Positions 11,431-23,748 are shown, counted from the first letter of the stretch. The stretch: DNA of 64,000 nt from Gigaspora rosea (GCA_003550325.1 QKWP01000053.1:444791-508790); one strand, 5' to 3'. The notes: generated by a model not told the origin, from the sequence alone. Translations and numbers: made by a program.

Positions 11431-13961
11431 ATTGATCATCTTCAACAAGATTTAACTAACCATAACTGTGTTACGAAGATAGTAAGATCTGTAACAGAAT
11501 TTTTTACAGTACTCACAATAAAAATCACAATAATTCCAAAAGAAATTAATACAACCTTAGCTGATACTGTGTGCTGCCAAAATAGCGAGTAAGTTATGTA
11601 ACAGAGTTTTATAACACCATACTTCATGATAGAAATCATGATAGTCTCTGATGCAAACTACATGTCATCAGAAAAGCAAGTTCTGTAGTGGCAGACTGTT
11701 TTACAGCAACTCATGATAAAAATCACAATAATTCCAATATGAACTATCTAAATGTTAACCACATACTGTGTAAATCATCAGAATAGTGAGTAAGCTCTGT
11801 AACAATTTTTTATAGTAAAATTCGTAATAATTTTGATACAAACTAACTAACCTCATACTATGTGTCACCAGAAGTCTGTAGCAGAATTTTTTTACAATAA
11901 AAGTAATGATAATTCTTTCGCCAACCTTAACATATTGTGTGTTACCAGAAAAGAGAGTAAATTCTGTAACAATATTTTTATAGTGACGAATGAAAGAAAT
12001 AACTTAACCATATACCATATGTCACTAAAATAGTGAGTAAGTTCTATACCAGAATTTTTTACAGCAGCTCATGAAGTAAATCATAATGATTCCAATGCAA
12101 CTAATACAACCTTAACCACATACAGTGTGTTATCAAAATAGTGAGTAAGTTCTGTAACAATAGAAATCATGGTAATTTTAGTGCAAACTAACTCAACTAC
12201 ATACTTTACATTATTGGAATAACAAGTTCTATAACAGAATTTACATACAAATTATCTCAGCATTAACTACTTATTGTGAGTCACTGGAATAATGAGTAAA
12301 AAAAAGCATAATAATTCTAATGCAAGCTAACTCAACCACATATTGTATTAATGGAATAGTGAGTAAGTTCTATATCAGAACATTTTATGTAACTAACTAA
12401 ACCTTAATTACATACTATGTGTCAATATAATAGTCTTGAATAGTGAGTAAGTTCAGTAACAATTTTTTACAGTAAATTATAATAGAAATTATAATAATTC
12501 TAATGCAAACTAAACCAAATTTGTGTATGTTAAAAATTATGATAATTCATATACAAACTAACACTGCATTAACAATTTACTATGGTTATTATACCCATGC
12601 CTTCTAAAGTTGCTTTACCTTTGTTTTTGGCTTTCACTGGTGCTCTTACATCATTAAATTGAATTCTTTCAGGATACTTTATCCTATATAGATCTTCTCT
12701 TTTATCCTATTACCTTTAACTTTTTATCCAATACCACTATAATAGTAAGTTCTACAACAATTTTTTATAGTAATTGCAATAGAATGCATAATAATTCCCA
12801 ATGCAATCTAACTTTACTAAAATAGTACAAAGTATTTTTTATAGTAACCTTCAATAGAAATTATAATAACCCTAATACTAACTCAATCTTAACCACATGC
12901 TGTATATTATCTAAATAGTAAGTAATTTTTGTAGCAGAATATTTTAAAGTTAACACACAATAAAAAACATAATAATCCCAATACTAACTATTTCAACTTT
13001 AACTACATACTGTATATTATTAAATAACAAGTAAGTTCTAAAACAGAATTTTTTACAGTAACTTATGATAGAAATTAAGTCACAACTGCGTGTTACTAGA
13101 ATGACAAGTAAGTTTTGTAGCAGGATTTTTATGATGATTTACAATAAAATCATATACAAACTATAACTCAATATTGACCTTATATTGTATTTCACTAAAA
13201 TAGCAAATAAGGCTGCACCAGAATTTTTTATAGTAACTCATTTAAAATCATGATAATTCAAATTCTAACTAACGTAGTCTTAATTATATACTGTAATACT
13301 ACTGTAATAGTAAATAGTTCAATATTAGAACATTTTGTAGTAACTTACAAAATAATAATTTTAATATAAAACTAAAAAATTATTTGTGTTATTGGAATAG
13401 CAACTAAGTTCAGTAATATAATTGTTATAGTAACTTATAATAAAAATTATGATAATTCTAATATAATCTTAGCTATAACTATGTTCTATAACAAAATTTT
13501 ACAGTTGCTTATAATAAAAAATATAATAACTCAATCTTAATCACATTTTGTGAGTGATAGGATAGTGAGTAAGTTTTTTTTTTACAGTAACTCACATTAC
13601 AAATTATTTTACATACTGTATTACAAGAGTAGTAAATAAGTTCAATAATAAAATTTTTTTTGTTTCTTATAAAATAAAATTTTAAAAATGATCTGACCAG
13701 TCTATAAAATTTTATAAAATTTTTTAAAAAATTTTTTTGAAATCCACCTGACTATTAGAACATATAAAAATTTTTTCAAAAAATTTCTAAAATATGACCA
13801 AGCCAAGTTATAAGAAACAATTAGTTAAAATTGTATAGCCTAATATGTACTAAATCAACCTAACTATATACTATGTTTCTGAAATAGTAAGTTCTATAAC
13901 TAAATTTTAACATCAACCCATAATAGAATTTCTTATAAACAAATCCCATACTGTAATTTAG
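11430..13961 (+). repeat. Old intron-like satellite, plus orientation (family 1)
   Basis: Degenerate tandem units of roughly 110-130 bp. A typical unit reads GTAAGTTCTGTAACAGAA, TTTTTTACAGTAA, a zone with ATAGAAATCATGATAATT, GCAAACTAACTCAACC, CACATACTGTGTGTCACCAG, AATAG, three bases, then GTAAGT again. It therefore has donor-, branch- and acceptor-like signals in the same order as the 40-51 kb array, and the same AG-three-bases-GTAAG join (for example AG-CGA-GTAAG near 11585 and AG-TGA-GTAAG near 12035). Many units have lost one signal, which indicates age. The 14-bp LINE target lies at its end. Confidence 0.75.
13662..13818. mobile_element. Small inverted-repeat insertion in satellite (MITE-like)
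   Basis: Begins GTTTCTTATAA and ends TTATAAGAAAC, with further imperfect pairing inside (GATCTGACCAG against the complement of GACCAAGCC, and T/A runs). It interrupts the satellite. No convincing target duplication. Confidence 0.5.
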
Positions 13962-13975
13962 TGAAATAGCATGTA
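13962..13975. repeat. 14-bp target site duplication of LINE (left)
   Basis: TGAAATAGCATGTA, repeated exactly at 18940-18953 after the poly(A) tail. Confidence 0.9.
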
Positions 13976-16900
13976 GGCAGGGGAAGTGAAACGAAAATCG
14001 ACTATATTTGGGTCTCAAAGAGCTGGAATAATAGCATTTTCTCATGTAAAGTATATGATGCAGACCAAATAACAGCAAGTAATCACAAAATTATATCAGG
14101 AAAGATTGAAACAGGAATGCATGAGAAAAAATACCTTTGCAAAACTACGGAGAAAAGATAGAGAAACATTAAGTATAGATAGTGACAAAGTGACTGAAGA
14201 AGATTGGAATGCATACAAAGGTAGATTAGAAAAAGAGGTTGCTAAAATTAAAGACGACTGCATTAATAAAAATATAGATGAAATATGGGAAAGAATATTG
14301 AATTGTATTAGAAGAGCGGCAGGAGAAACTCTGCCTAAAAAGAAAAGAGCACCAGAGCTACAAGAGCTACAAGTCGAGGATGGAAATTTGAGAATGCTAA
14401 AGAAAGATATAAGAAGGATAGCAAAGTGGAGTTCTAAGATAAAGAAGTTCAAGTTTCAAGAAACAGAAGATTCAGAATTAGATTGGTTTATTCTAGAAGA
14501 AGGAGCTAAAGGTCTATTAGAAGATCTATAAAGCAAACACAGCGAAGCACATATAGAAGGAGAAACGGTATCGTATCAAAATTTGGAAAGCATTAAAAAA
14601 GATCTAGAAATTTGGTGGAAGCTCCTCTTCAAGACATGGCAAATGGAAAAGAAGAAAATAGAAGAAAAACTGATTCAAGAAAATATCGAAAGAAGGTATG
14701 CGATGGTAATAAGCGACCAAAAGAGAATGATTAACAGTTTGTTAGAATGACCATACAAAAAATTAAGAATAGACAGAGTGGTAGTTGAAACGGACAATGG
14801 TGAGGAGGATTTAATACATGAGTCACAAGAGGTATTGAAAACAGTGAAAAGTCACTTTGAAAGTCAGTTCTGAAAGCAAAAAGTACATGTAAATAATCTG
14901 TCTGATTTCTGGAAAAAAGAGTATGAGCCAATTAAAGAAATAGAAGAGGATTGGTACAAGGAGTTGCTGAAAACGGTAGAAGTGAAAGAGTGGAATATCG
15001 CATTAGGCCAAACCAAAAATAATTCAGCACCAGGAATAACAGGAATTTCATATCCTCTTTTGAGAAATATTGGAGAATTGGCAAAAACCCTCTTCGTTAA
15101 CTTTTCAACAGAATGTATAAAAAGCAGTAAAATTCCAAAAAAATGGAAATTAGGTCTACTGTACCCAATACCAAAGCAAGAAGAATGGGTGTATAAGCTA
15201 AACAAAGTGCAACCTATTTTGCTCCTAGAAACCTTTAGGAAAACTGTTGTACGTATTGTAAACAATAGGTTAAGCAAAGTCCTAAAAAAAAGAGACATTC
15301 TGAAAGAAAGAAATTTTGCAGGACTGCCTGAAGAGGGTACGGCAGCACCAGTACACCTGTTGAACTGCATTTTAGAAGACGCAAAAGAGAAAAAAAAAGA
15401 ATTATGGCTATTCTTCCAAGATATGATAAAGGCTTTCGATTCGGTCAACCTAGAAATGTTAGATATAGCTCTACGACGTCTAAAGATTCCAGAAATAACA
15501 AGAAGCTTCATAATCAAATTATATAAAAAAAGGAAAATGGAAGTTCTGATGAGTTGTGGTATAACAGAAAAGTTTGAAGCACAGGATGGTATAGACCAGA
15601 TGGAGGTCATTTTACCCCTAGTCTGGGGAATTTTCTATGATCCTCTGCTGATAGCGATCAAGAAAAAAGAAAAATTAGGGTATGAACTACAAGTTGATTG
15701 GCCAATAGATCTGAGCCTAAATAAAGTATAAAGGCTGAGTATGAAAATAGAGGTAATCGCATACACAGACAACACAACGTATGTAGCTAATTTAAGGGAA
15801 GAGTTAGAAAGTATCATAGAAATCGTAGAACAGTTTTATAAAATAAATGACATTGAAATAAATAGCCAGAAATCAGAACTAGTGGTCATCAACAAAGACA
15901 AAAAGGAGAAGAATTATGTAGAAATGAAGCAAAAGAGAGAAAAGGTGGTAATGAAAAAAGCAGATGAAGCAACAAGGTTTTTAGGAATCTGGATATCGTC
16001 CAAAGCAGAAAAATGAGCAGCTTTGAACTTGGTTAGAAGAGAAGTAGATTCAGTAGTTAAATCACTAAGGAGGAAGAAAGTATCTCTTGCATACATGGTA
16101 TATATAAATAATAGGGTTCTACTACTGAGAATAGAGTATAGAATGCAACATCATATATTACCACAAGATTTGTGTGACAGGTTACAAAGTCCAATGTTCA
16201 AGCTAACAAAAAACAAAGTCAACATGGCAAGCACACTTGCAAATGTGGTTCTAATGCACAAAAATATAGTGGGGTTAAAATTAATCTGGCAGAACAAGCT
16301 AGCGCATCATGCAACAGAGCTAATAGCACGGCTAAATAACTACAAAGAGGTGGGAGATGCGACTTGACTGAGAATTTGGCAGGCACAATTGGACTGCAAA
16401 AGCTCAAAGTATATTCTGGTCCTAAATAGTGCGTGAATAAACAAAGTACAATTAAAATACAATTTAAATTACAGAATAGTGCAAGAGGCAAGTAGGCTTG
16501 ACATAAATATAAAGGCTGAAGAAATGAAAAAAGCTTTTGCTTTGTTTAGCACAGGAAACAAAATATTAGATCTATTAGAGAAAAGGGATGCAGAGAGTTA
16601 CTGCAGGGAGAAAAATTGAACATTTTCATGCTTGAACAAATAATATGTGGTCAAGAAAAACAACTCTTAACCTGGGGTCAGATAAAATGAATTAGAGCAT
16701 TAATCTAGTAGGGAAAAGACCAAAATCGTTCAAAACTCTCGAGCAAAAAGTTTTGGATACCGAAGACCACAGAGTACTTAAGCAAGAATTCTGGGCACAT
16801 CCAACAAAGAGTTTTGGTATAAAGGTGCGACTAGAGGAAGTTAGTCAGGATCGTAGAATAAAGAAATGGGTAGCACTTAAAAGTAAAGGCGGTCGAGTGA

Positions 16901-18939
16901 ATATAGGAAAAATCCAAGACAAGAAAAGTGCAAAGATATACGAAATAGAGCACTGGACAGAAAAACAAGGCTCACAAGAAAAAGGTGTAATTATAGAAAG
17001 ATGTACGGGATGTAGTAGAGGTAGAAAACCCTAGGGAAAAATATTGGAAATTAGAGATACCGAAGTGTACTTTGGTATTTAAAGACAAAGATTCAGCAGA
17101 CGATGAAATGAACCAAGAAATGGTTTGCAACCCTATAAGGATACAAAGAATAGAAGAAGAAATAATCGAGGGTAGCATAGAAGGAAAAGAAGTAAAAAAG
17201 AAGCTTAAAGAAAAAGTGGAAATTCTAAAGGATGTTAAATAAGTAACTTTCTTTACAGACGGCTCTTGGATTAACCCAAAAGGTGACCAGAAAAAGGCTA
17301 AAATGGAAGGAGGATGGATAGCAATAGGAAACAACGCAAAGAAGGATGAAACAAAAGCGGACTTCTTTTGTAGCTTCACAAACTGGCCCTCTGCAACAAG
17401 AGCTGAACTAGGGGCTATAGAATCGGCTCTATTAGCTGCACCAGAAAATGCGAAGGTTACTGTAGTAACAGATAGTGCAGCAGCCATCCAAGCAATAAAA
17501 AAAAGCAGTGACGTGAACAAATTAAGAGAATGCTTTAAGGTCAAGAACAGAAACATGCTGCTAAATATTCAGAAGATTAAAAGCTTGAAGAACTTGGAAT
17601 TGCGGCTCAAGAAAGTAAAGGGACATAGTAATATCTTAGAGAATGACACAGCAGACGGCTTAGCAAAGAAGGGAGCTAGATAAGGTTCAATGTTAGAGTT
17701 TAAAGATCCATGGGGAAGGTTTACAAAAGCAATACTTAGGTGGAAAAATTTAATAATAAATAATAAGGTTAGATGTAGTGTAAATAGAATAGCTTTAGCA
17801 AAGTAGATATAGAATGGGCAAACTTGAGAAGCAGTAAGCGTTGGATAGAAAAAGAGGAGAGAAAAAATAAAATAGTTTGGAAAGAAATGTGGAAAGACAT
17901 AGGGAATTTTAAGGAGGGTAATTGTACAAATAAAGGAAAAAATAGAAATTGGATATTTCGGGTCAAGTGTCTAAATGAAGCCTTACCAACTATGGATAAA
18001 CTCAACAAAAGGAACCCAGACCTGTATGAATCTAGCATACGTATTGCATGTGGAGCTGAGGAAGAAACTCAAGATCATCTAGCGACCTGTCAAGAGTATC
18101 AAACATCTTGGAATGGAGCAGAAGAAGAAGTTAGTGAGGCAATACGAAAAAGGCCTTCGACAATACGACGATACAAACAATTTAGAAGAAGTTAGAGAAT
18201 TAATAAGAGATGAAGTTTTCAGCACAAATCAGAGAGAAAAATTCAAAGCAAGAGAAGAATTAATGAGGGGTCTTCTGTCAACAGAGAGAAAAAAAGTTGG
18301 AAAATCTCGTTCAAAATAGCAAAAAGAAGACAAAGTTAGTGGGTACGCTACTTGACAGTTTTAGTGAGATTTTCCGCAAGAGGATATGGAGCCAGAGATG
18401 TGATCTAGTCGCAGACTGGGAAAAAGACCACGGTATAGAAAAGTCCGATAAGAGAAGAAAAATGTCAGGAAAAAAGAAAACGAAGGGAATAAAATCAGAC
18501 CAAATAAAGAGAATGCGAATCAAAGCACTTCGAAAATTAAAAAAGAAGAACACTCAGTAAAGTGCTTGGAGGAAAGAAAAGATAAGAGAAAAGGAAAATC
18601 AAAGCCTGACGTTAAAGTGAAAGAGCTCTTTGAGAACAATGTGAAGGCATGGATAGGAGAAAATGTGAAACCGGCCTGGTCCTTTTGGACAAAGCCGCTT
18701 CGTAAAAACAGTAGGCAATCCTGACATGGCATTCAATAGCCTATCGGTGAACTCGGGAAACAAGTCCTTAGCAAGTTAAGGACCCCAAGGGAGATGAAAA
18801 ATCAGAATAGCAGGCCGCACCTGGGTACAAAGTATTGAGTGAGTCTTTGTTTGGTTAGGTAACATCTAGATATTAGACACATTGTGTATTCAATATTCTT
18901 GAACCTTAATAAATAAAGGCAGGATCGCCAAAAAAAAAA
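13976..18939 (+). mobile_element. Non-LTR retrotransposon (LINE) with RNase H, 5'-truncated and inactive
   Basis: The element is bounded by a 14-bp target duplication and ends in a run of ten A residues (18930-18939). The 5' end falls inside the endonuclease domain, which is the usual result of incomplete reverse transcription. The order is endonuclease C-terminus, linker, reverse transcriptase, RNase H and a Cys-His knuckle, as in RNase-H-bearing LINEs. It landed in a unit of the old satellite: joining the left flank to the right flank restores GCATGTAAGTTCTG. Confidence 0.93.
13988..18560 (+). pseudogene. LINE polyprotein remains: EN, RT, RNase H, zinc knuckle
   Basis: Plus strand, several broken frames. 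13990-14158: AP-endonuclease tail (KIDYIWVSKSWNN, ITASNHKI). 14106-14531: Lys/Glu-rich linker. 14964-15731: reverse transcriptase with QPILLLETFRK, FQDMIKAFDSV, and a decayed GxxQGxxxSP block reading QMEVILPLVWG. 15741-16016: motif C reads AYTDNT, so the second Asp of the usual DD pair is Asn (codon at 15771). 17252-17683: RNase H with FTDGS, TRAELGAIESALL, VVTDSAAAI and NDTADGLAKKGA, all four acidic residues present. 18045-18095: CGAEEETQDHLATC knuckle. Several stops between domains and the motif C change make it dead. RNase H is the best-kept part. Confidence 0.9.
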
Positions 18940-18953
18940 TGAAATAGCATGTA
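18940..18953. repeat. 14-bp target site duplication of LINE (right)
   Basis: TGAAATAGCATGTA, identical to 13962-13975. Confidence 0.9.
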
Positions 18954-20165
18954 AGTTCTGTAACAAAATTTTTAGTAACATACAATTCAAACTACTTCAA
19001 CCTTATTACATACTGTGTATCATCAGAATAGTAAGTAAGTTTATAACAAAATTTCTAAATTAACTTATAATGTGAGCTAATTAACTTTAACTATATACTG
19101 TATATTACCAGAATATGTAGTACCATATTTACGCGAAATAATGCACATTGACTTTAAAATAGCATAGTTGGTTTCGAAATAACACCCATGTGCATTCTGA
19201 AATAACAAACACTTCATATGGCAAATTAATAATCTGTTGGAATGATGAATTCAGATAACAAAGTAGAAACAAAAATTTTTTAGCTAAAAAATCTGACTTA
19301 GATCAGAAAAGCTGTATATAAAATTAAAAAATACCAGTTTGTTATGCATAACTCATATACAACTCACAATTTTGCAGAAATTAGACCTTTACCAATTCAA
19401 CCTTACCAACATACTATGCGTTGTTGGAATAGCAAGTAAAAATTTACAGTAATTCTTATTAATAAAAATCATAATAATTTGAATCAAACCAATTCAACTA
19501 TATTGCATTACCAAAATAGCAAAATTTGCAACAGAATTTTTTATAGTTAATTAAAAATAATTTTAATGCACTAACTCAACTTTAGTTACATATTGTGCTA
19601 CCAGAATAGCAGATTCCATAATAAACTTTTTATAGTAACTTATAATAGAAAACATGATAATTTTAATGCAAACTTACTCAACCTTAACCACATACTATAT
19701 CAGTAGAATAGTAAGCTCTGAAAGAATTTTTTACGATACCTTATTACATATAAATTGCATTATTTCCAATGCAAATTAACTTAACCTTTACCACATGTCA
19801 TGTATCACCAGAATAGCAGTAAAGAATTTTTATAAGCTCACAGTAAAAATTAACACAACCCTTATCAATACAATATTTCACCAGAATAATTAAGTTCTAT
19901 AACAGACTTTTTATAGTAGAAATTACAATAATTTTAATGAAACCTTAATCATGCACTGTGTGTTGACAGAATAGCGAGATCTTTAACAGTATCCTTTACA
20001 GTATAATATTATAGAATTCATGATAACTCCAATGCAAACTGGCTTAACCTTAACTATATAACATGTATCACCAGGATAGTGGTACTTTTGTAACAATTTT
20101 TTACATTAATGCATAATAGAAAACATGATTTTTTATAGTGAAATTATATAATTTCAATTTATACT
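18954..20165 (+). repeat. Old intron-like satellite resumes after the LINE
   Basis: Same units as 11430-13961, still on the plus strand (GTAAGTTCTGTAACAAAATT, CTACTTCAACC, TACTGTGTATCATCAG-AATAG and so on). A foreign stretch of about 200 bp at 19125-19340 (GTACCATATTTACGCGAAAT onward) breaks the series. Units become short and decayed near 20160. Confidence 0.75.
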
Positions 20166-20198
20166 ATATCTCACTACAAATGTAATGAATAAAATAGG

Positions 20199-20235
20199 GT
20201 GGCGCGTAAGCGCCACCTGTTATACTAGTATAACA
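20199..20235. other. GC-rich hairpin followed by a perfect 16-bp palindrome
   Basis: GGTGGCGC-GTAA-GCGCCACC (20199-20218) forms a perfect 8-bp GC stem with a GTAA loop. Directly after it, GTTATACTAGTATAAC (20220-20235) is a perfect palindrome. Satellite units are in plus orientation to the left of this point and minus to the right. The start of homology to copy II (34268) also lies here. Confidence 0.85.
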
Positions 20236-20239
20236 TATA

Positions 20240-20650
20240 ATAAGGTTGTTAGTTTGATAGAAATTATTATAATTTCTATTGTGAATTACCGTAAAAAATT
20301 CTGATACAAAATTTATCCAATATCCAGTACCATAATATGTGGTTAAATTGTTATTGCAAAATATTTTATTACAAAATTTATTATTTTGAGATATGCAAGC
20401 AATATATAGTTAAGTTGGAATAAATTAATATGAATTTCTATCATGAGTTACCACAAAAATTTTTACTACAAATTTACTCGTTATTCTGATAACATCAAAA
20501 AAGTTAATTTGTATTGAAATTATCGTAATTTCTATCATTATTACTATAAAAACTTCTATTATTCGTACATAATACATAGTAAGAATTTTTTCAAGTTTTA
20601 TCTTGACTTGCACGTTCAGTCGTTTGGTATGCAAAACAATGACTTTATAA
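20240..20650 (-). repeat. Old intron-like satellite, minus orientation
   Basis: Read on the minus strand, units show GTTATCAGAATAACGAGTAA and ACTCATGATAGAAATTC, like those of 11.4-20.2 kb but inverted. The same block occurs at 34268-34680 in the duplicated segment. Confidence 0.7.
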
Positions 20651-21060
20651 AAGTTTTAAATTGGACAAATTTGTGCCCTAAAATTGTTTCAGTTTGCTCA
20701 GTTAAATGAAGCTTTTCAGCTGTACCAGTATAAAAGAATTTTGAAAGTATGAATCTCCAACGTTTAAAATTCAGGGGTTTGATTTATTTAATGCATTACG
20801 TCAACACTCTTCATAAAAAGTAATATCCGTTAAAAAGCGTTCGTTTTTCCTTTAAATAAATATATTTCAAGATTTGCTCAATCAAAAGATTCGTAACAAA
20901 AAGTTATTTAAAAAAAAAGTATTTACTTCATTAAGTCAAAAATTTAATTATTCTTTTCTTTATTTATATCATGATGAAATCACTGATTTATCGTAAGATA
21001 AAATAATTAATTACATTCCAATTCTACCTAAGTTATTCTTCATTCGACAGATTGAAAAAT
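20651..21060. other. Duplicated AT-rich spacer
   Basis: Non-coding. It is nearly identical to 34690-35135, with a longer A-run in the second copy. Confidence 0.6.
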
Positions 21061-21065
21061 AACAT

Positions 21066-21269
21066 GTGCCGATTGAAATCAACGAATTTGTGATTGATGC
21101 AGGACAGCGATTTTTGCCATTTAATAGTTTTAGATCACATCTATTGATTAATATTTTTAAACTTCGTAATACTTTAGTGGTTGCGCTAAAGGTTGTTAAA
21201 TATAATATTGTTCAGACGAAGTTTCAACCTGCCAACTTTACTATTATACAGATGGGAAATTACTATTAA
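21066..21269 (+). CDS. Small ORF of unknown function, kept in both duplicated copies
   Basis: A 67-codon plus-strand ORF including NEFVIDAGQRFLPFNSFRSH, LLINIFKL and VALKVVKYNIV. The same frame is open at 35138-35332 with a handful of substitutions and no internal frameshift. I do not recognise a family. A possible splice acceptor (TTCGACAG) lies just upstream at about 21045, so it could be a last exon of a lost gene. It ends about 340 bp before the 3' end of the kelch pseudogene on the other strand. It may be meaningless. Confidence 0.25.
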   Translation: MPIEINEFVIDAGQRFLPFNSFRSHLLINIFKLRNTLVVALKVVKYNIVQTKFQPANFTIIQMGNYY

Positions 21270-22050
21270 AAACGAATATTAGAAACATTTGAAAAAGATT
21301 TCAAATTATTAAATAAAGATAGAAAAAATTTTCAAACTATTAAATACGTGCAGTAAAATATAGGAAAAAATTTTAGTTATGTTATTATCTTACAAACTGT
21401 TATAATATAAATTCAAGGCATTTTCAGTGATCAATAAGTTTAGCTACCAAAGACCCATCTTGTCCAAATGTTTTAACTATCAGCTATGTAAATGGTTTGC
21501 CGTTAAGTAATTTATATATGTTATGACTCAATTCTTACTACCTGCTACCGAATCAATCACGGTATATATTGTTCCTTTTTGTTTTGTGGGTGACATATTA
21601 ATTAGATTATGGTAGTCGGTCATAATTAACTCTATTTATATTGGTTCTTTCTATAATTGATCTCAACAATCCTGTTATCACACTTCCTATAATCATACCA
21701 ATTATTAATAATCCAATCGCACCAGCAATTACTGTACCAATATTAATATTTAATGGTGGAGTTGGTGAGGTTGGTGAGATTGGTGAAGTTGGTATTGGTT
21801 GAATTGAATTGATAGGATCATAAGTTGTTACCCACTTATAACTGTCCTTATGACTTACATCGAGAAGAAAAATATCAGATGAAGTAAATCTGCCTTCATC
21901 AGTTAGATAAAATCCTAAACATTAATATTTAACAAATAAGTATTATGCAATTTTCATTTTTTTTTTTAAAGCTTTATAACAATTTATTTATTTAAACTTA
22001 CCAAATGCAATAAGAACATATGCTCCAATCAATGTAGCGGTATGACGCAC

Positions 22051-22247
22051 TAAACCAGTGTATAAAATAGCATGATAAAAATCCGGATCTACCGTTTTTT
22101 ATATTGCATATACCGGTATTTTAAAATTGGGCCGGTGCAACTAACGGTGCATGATCCGGAATTTTTTGAAGTAACCGGTGCGTGCATCTATGTGCCCCCA
22201 ATGATCTGATGATCATTTTCTACTAATGCAGGTTTTTTTTTTTTTTN
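22051..22247. other. Foreign 195-bp stretch in kelch exon, ending in T-run and single N
   Basis: Replaces the first part of the kelch exon seen at 36110-36240. Contains CCGGTGC and CCGGATC motifs unlike the surroundings, a T-run, then one N at 22247. It is either a retroelement tail or an assembly patch. Confidence 0.5.
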
Positions 22248-23426
22248 CAAAGTAAGTATAAATTGTTAAAAATGTCTATAAAAAAATGACTAATTATAAT
22301 ACATACGAATGTGGACCGATGCATGATTGCATTTTTTAGTGGGAATCTGGCCAGTTGTAATCTAAGTTTATTGATAACAAATAAAATTAAACTATCGATA
22401 ATACAAATATATATAATTAATAATTGAAAATAACTATTAAAACTTACAACTATTCTCCAAGTATTATCATTTGTATTAAAAATTGAAATTGGCAACTAAA
22501 TTTATACGGCAACATTTATGATTACATATTAAAATAAAAAATTATGATAATATCCAGCAAATAGTATTCTAGAACTATTAATCTCATTACTTTAAGGACT
22601 TGAATACAATGTTTAATTAAATTAGGAAATAAATATAGGTATCCTTTGATACATTATACACGTATGTACGCGTTTTTCCTAAACTATATTTATTTAACTA
22701 AGTATACTTATCAAGATTTAAGCTTGAAATATATAACAAACTTGGAATATATTTGCAGAATATTTTAGTGGTGACTACAGTTAGACCTCTCTAAGTAATG
22801 AAAAACTTTCCAAACGCACTGGCAAATTCTGGCTCGAATATATATTCGCTTCTTTCTAAATGCACGTTGTTGAAAGTTTGGTCTTTATATGGAGCATTTA
22901 GAGAAGCCTAACTGTATAAAAAATTATGCAAGTTAATATCATACTTCTTGATTTGAATTAGTTTGACAACCATCAAGTGAATGAAATTTTCCTCCAATGT
23001 ACAGAATTGAATCATTTAGTAATGTAGCACTGTATAAGTACGTCCCACTATATATTAGTGACGATGTAAATATAGACCAAAATAGCTTTGAAGTATCTAA
23101 TATATTCATTTTATGAACAGCATATCCAGCATAAATATAAATGTTATGTCTTAAAATTGCGCAATGAACAAATTTTATCTCTTCTATAGGTATCGATCCA
23201 GAAGTAGTAGATTCACACCATTGCAAGGATATTGTATTAAATTTACTAACAAGACCTCCATTATGCAAACCGCCAATATAATAAATTGTTGTCTCATCAG
23301 CACAAACTGTTGCACCAGTTTTACAAGTTACACCTGAGATCGAAGAAAGATTAGTCCAAGGCATTAAAGATATGTCGGATATAGTAAATGATTTTGAGAC
23401 ATCAAGGCAACATAATTGGCTTGTTG

Positions 23427-23431
23427 CATAT
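23427..23431. repeat. 5-bp target site duplication of solo LTR (left)
   Basis: CATAT, repeated at 23749-23753. Copy II has one uninterrupted GCATATCC at this place. Confidence 0.85.
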
Positions 23432-23748
23432 TGTCACGGGGTTAAGCGATATAGGGTTAACTACACCGAAATCTGTCTCGATAGAACACTCGCTTGTTTA
23501 TTTCTTTTGTTATGAAAGATTAAGTATTTATTTGCTTTATTAAATGTGCCTTTGCGTCAAAGTAAGAAAGAGACCCCCTGCTCTTCTATTTTACAGTTAT
23601 TATTTATACCCTTACAGACTATTACGCTATATGATTATCACTCTAATGTAGCTATTACTAATTACATAGTTTATTTAACTCTATACTCTATACTTTGCTA
23701 TCGTAATCATTTTGCAAGATCGTCACTATTACAGTCACTCACGTGACA
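23432..23748 (-). mobile_element. Solo LTR of a retrotransposon
   Basis: Starts TGTCACG and ends CGTGACA on either strand, so the TG...CA termini are extended into a 7-bp inverted repeat. It is flanked by a 5-bp duplication, the length usual for Ty3/gypsy and Ty1/copia LTR elements. On the minus strand it has a TATAAATA box (23601-23608) and a later AATAAA signal (23536-23541), in the order expected for a promoter and polyadenylation site, which sets the polarity. The empty site is visible in the paralog at about 37410. The internal region has been lost, presumably by LTR-LTR recombination. Confidence 0.88.

Noticed and set aside
14096..17556. Minus-strand frames across the LINE
   Set aside because: They are antisense to RT and RNase H motifs that are clear on the plus strand.
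23546..23746. Plus-strand 66-codon frame
   Set aside because: It lies wholly inside the solo LTR, antisense to its likely transcript.
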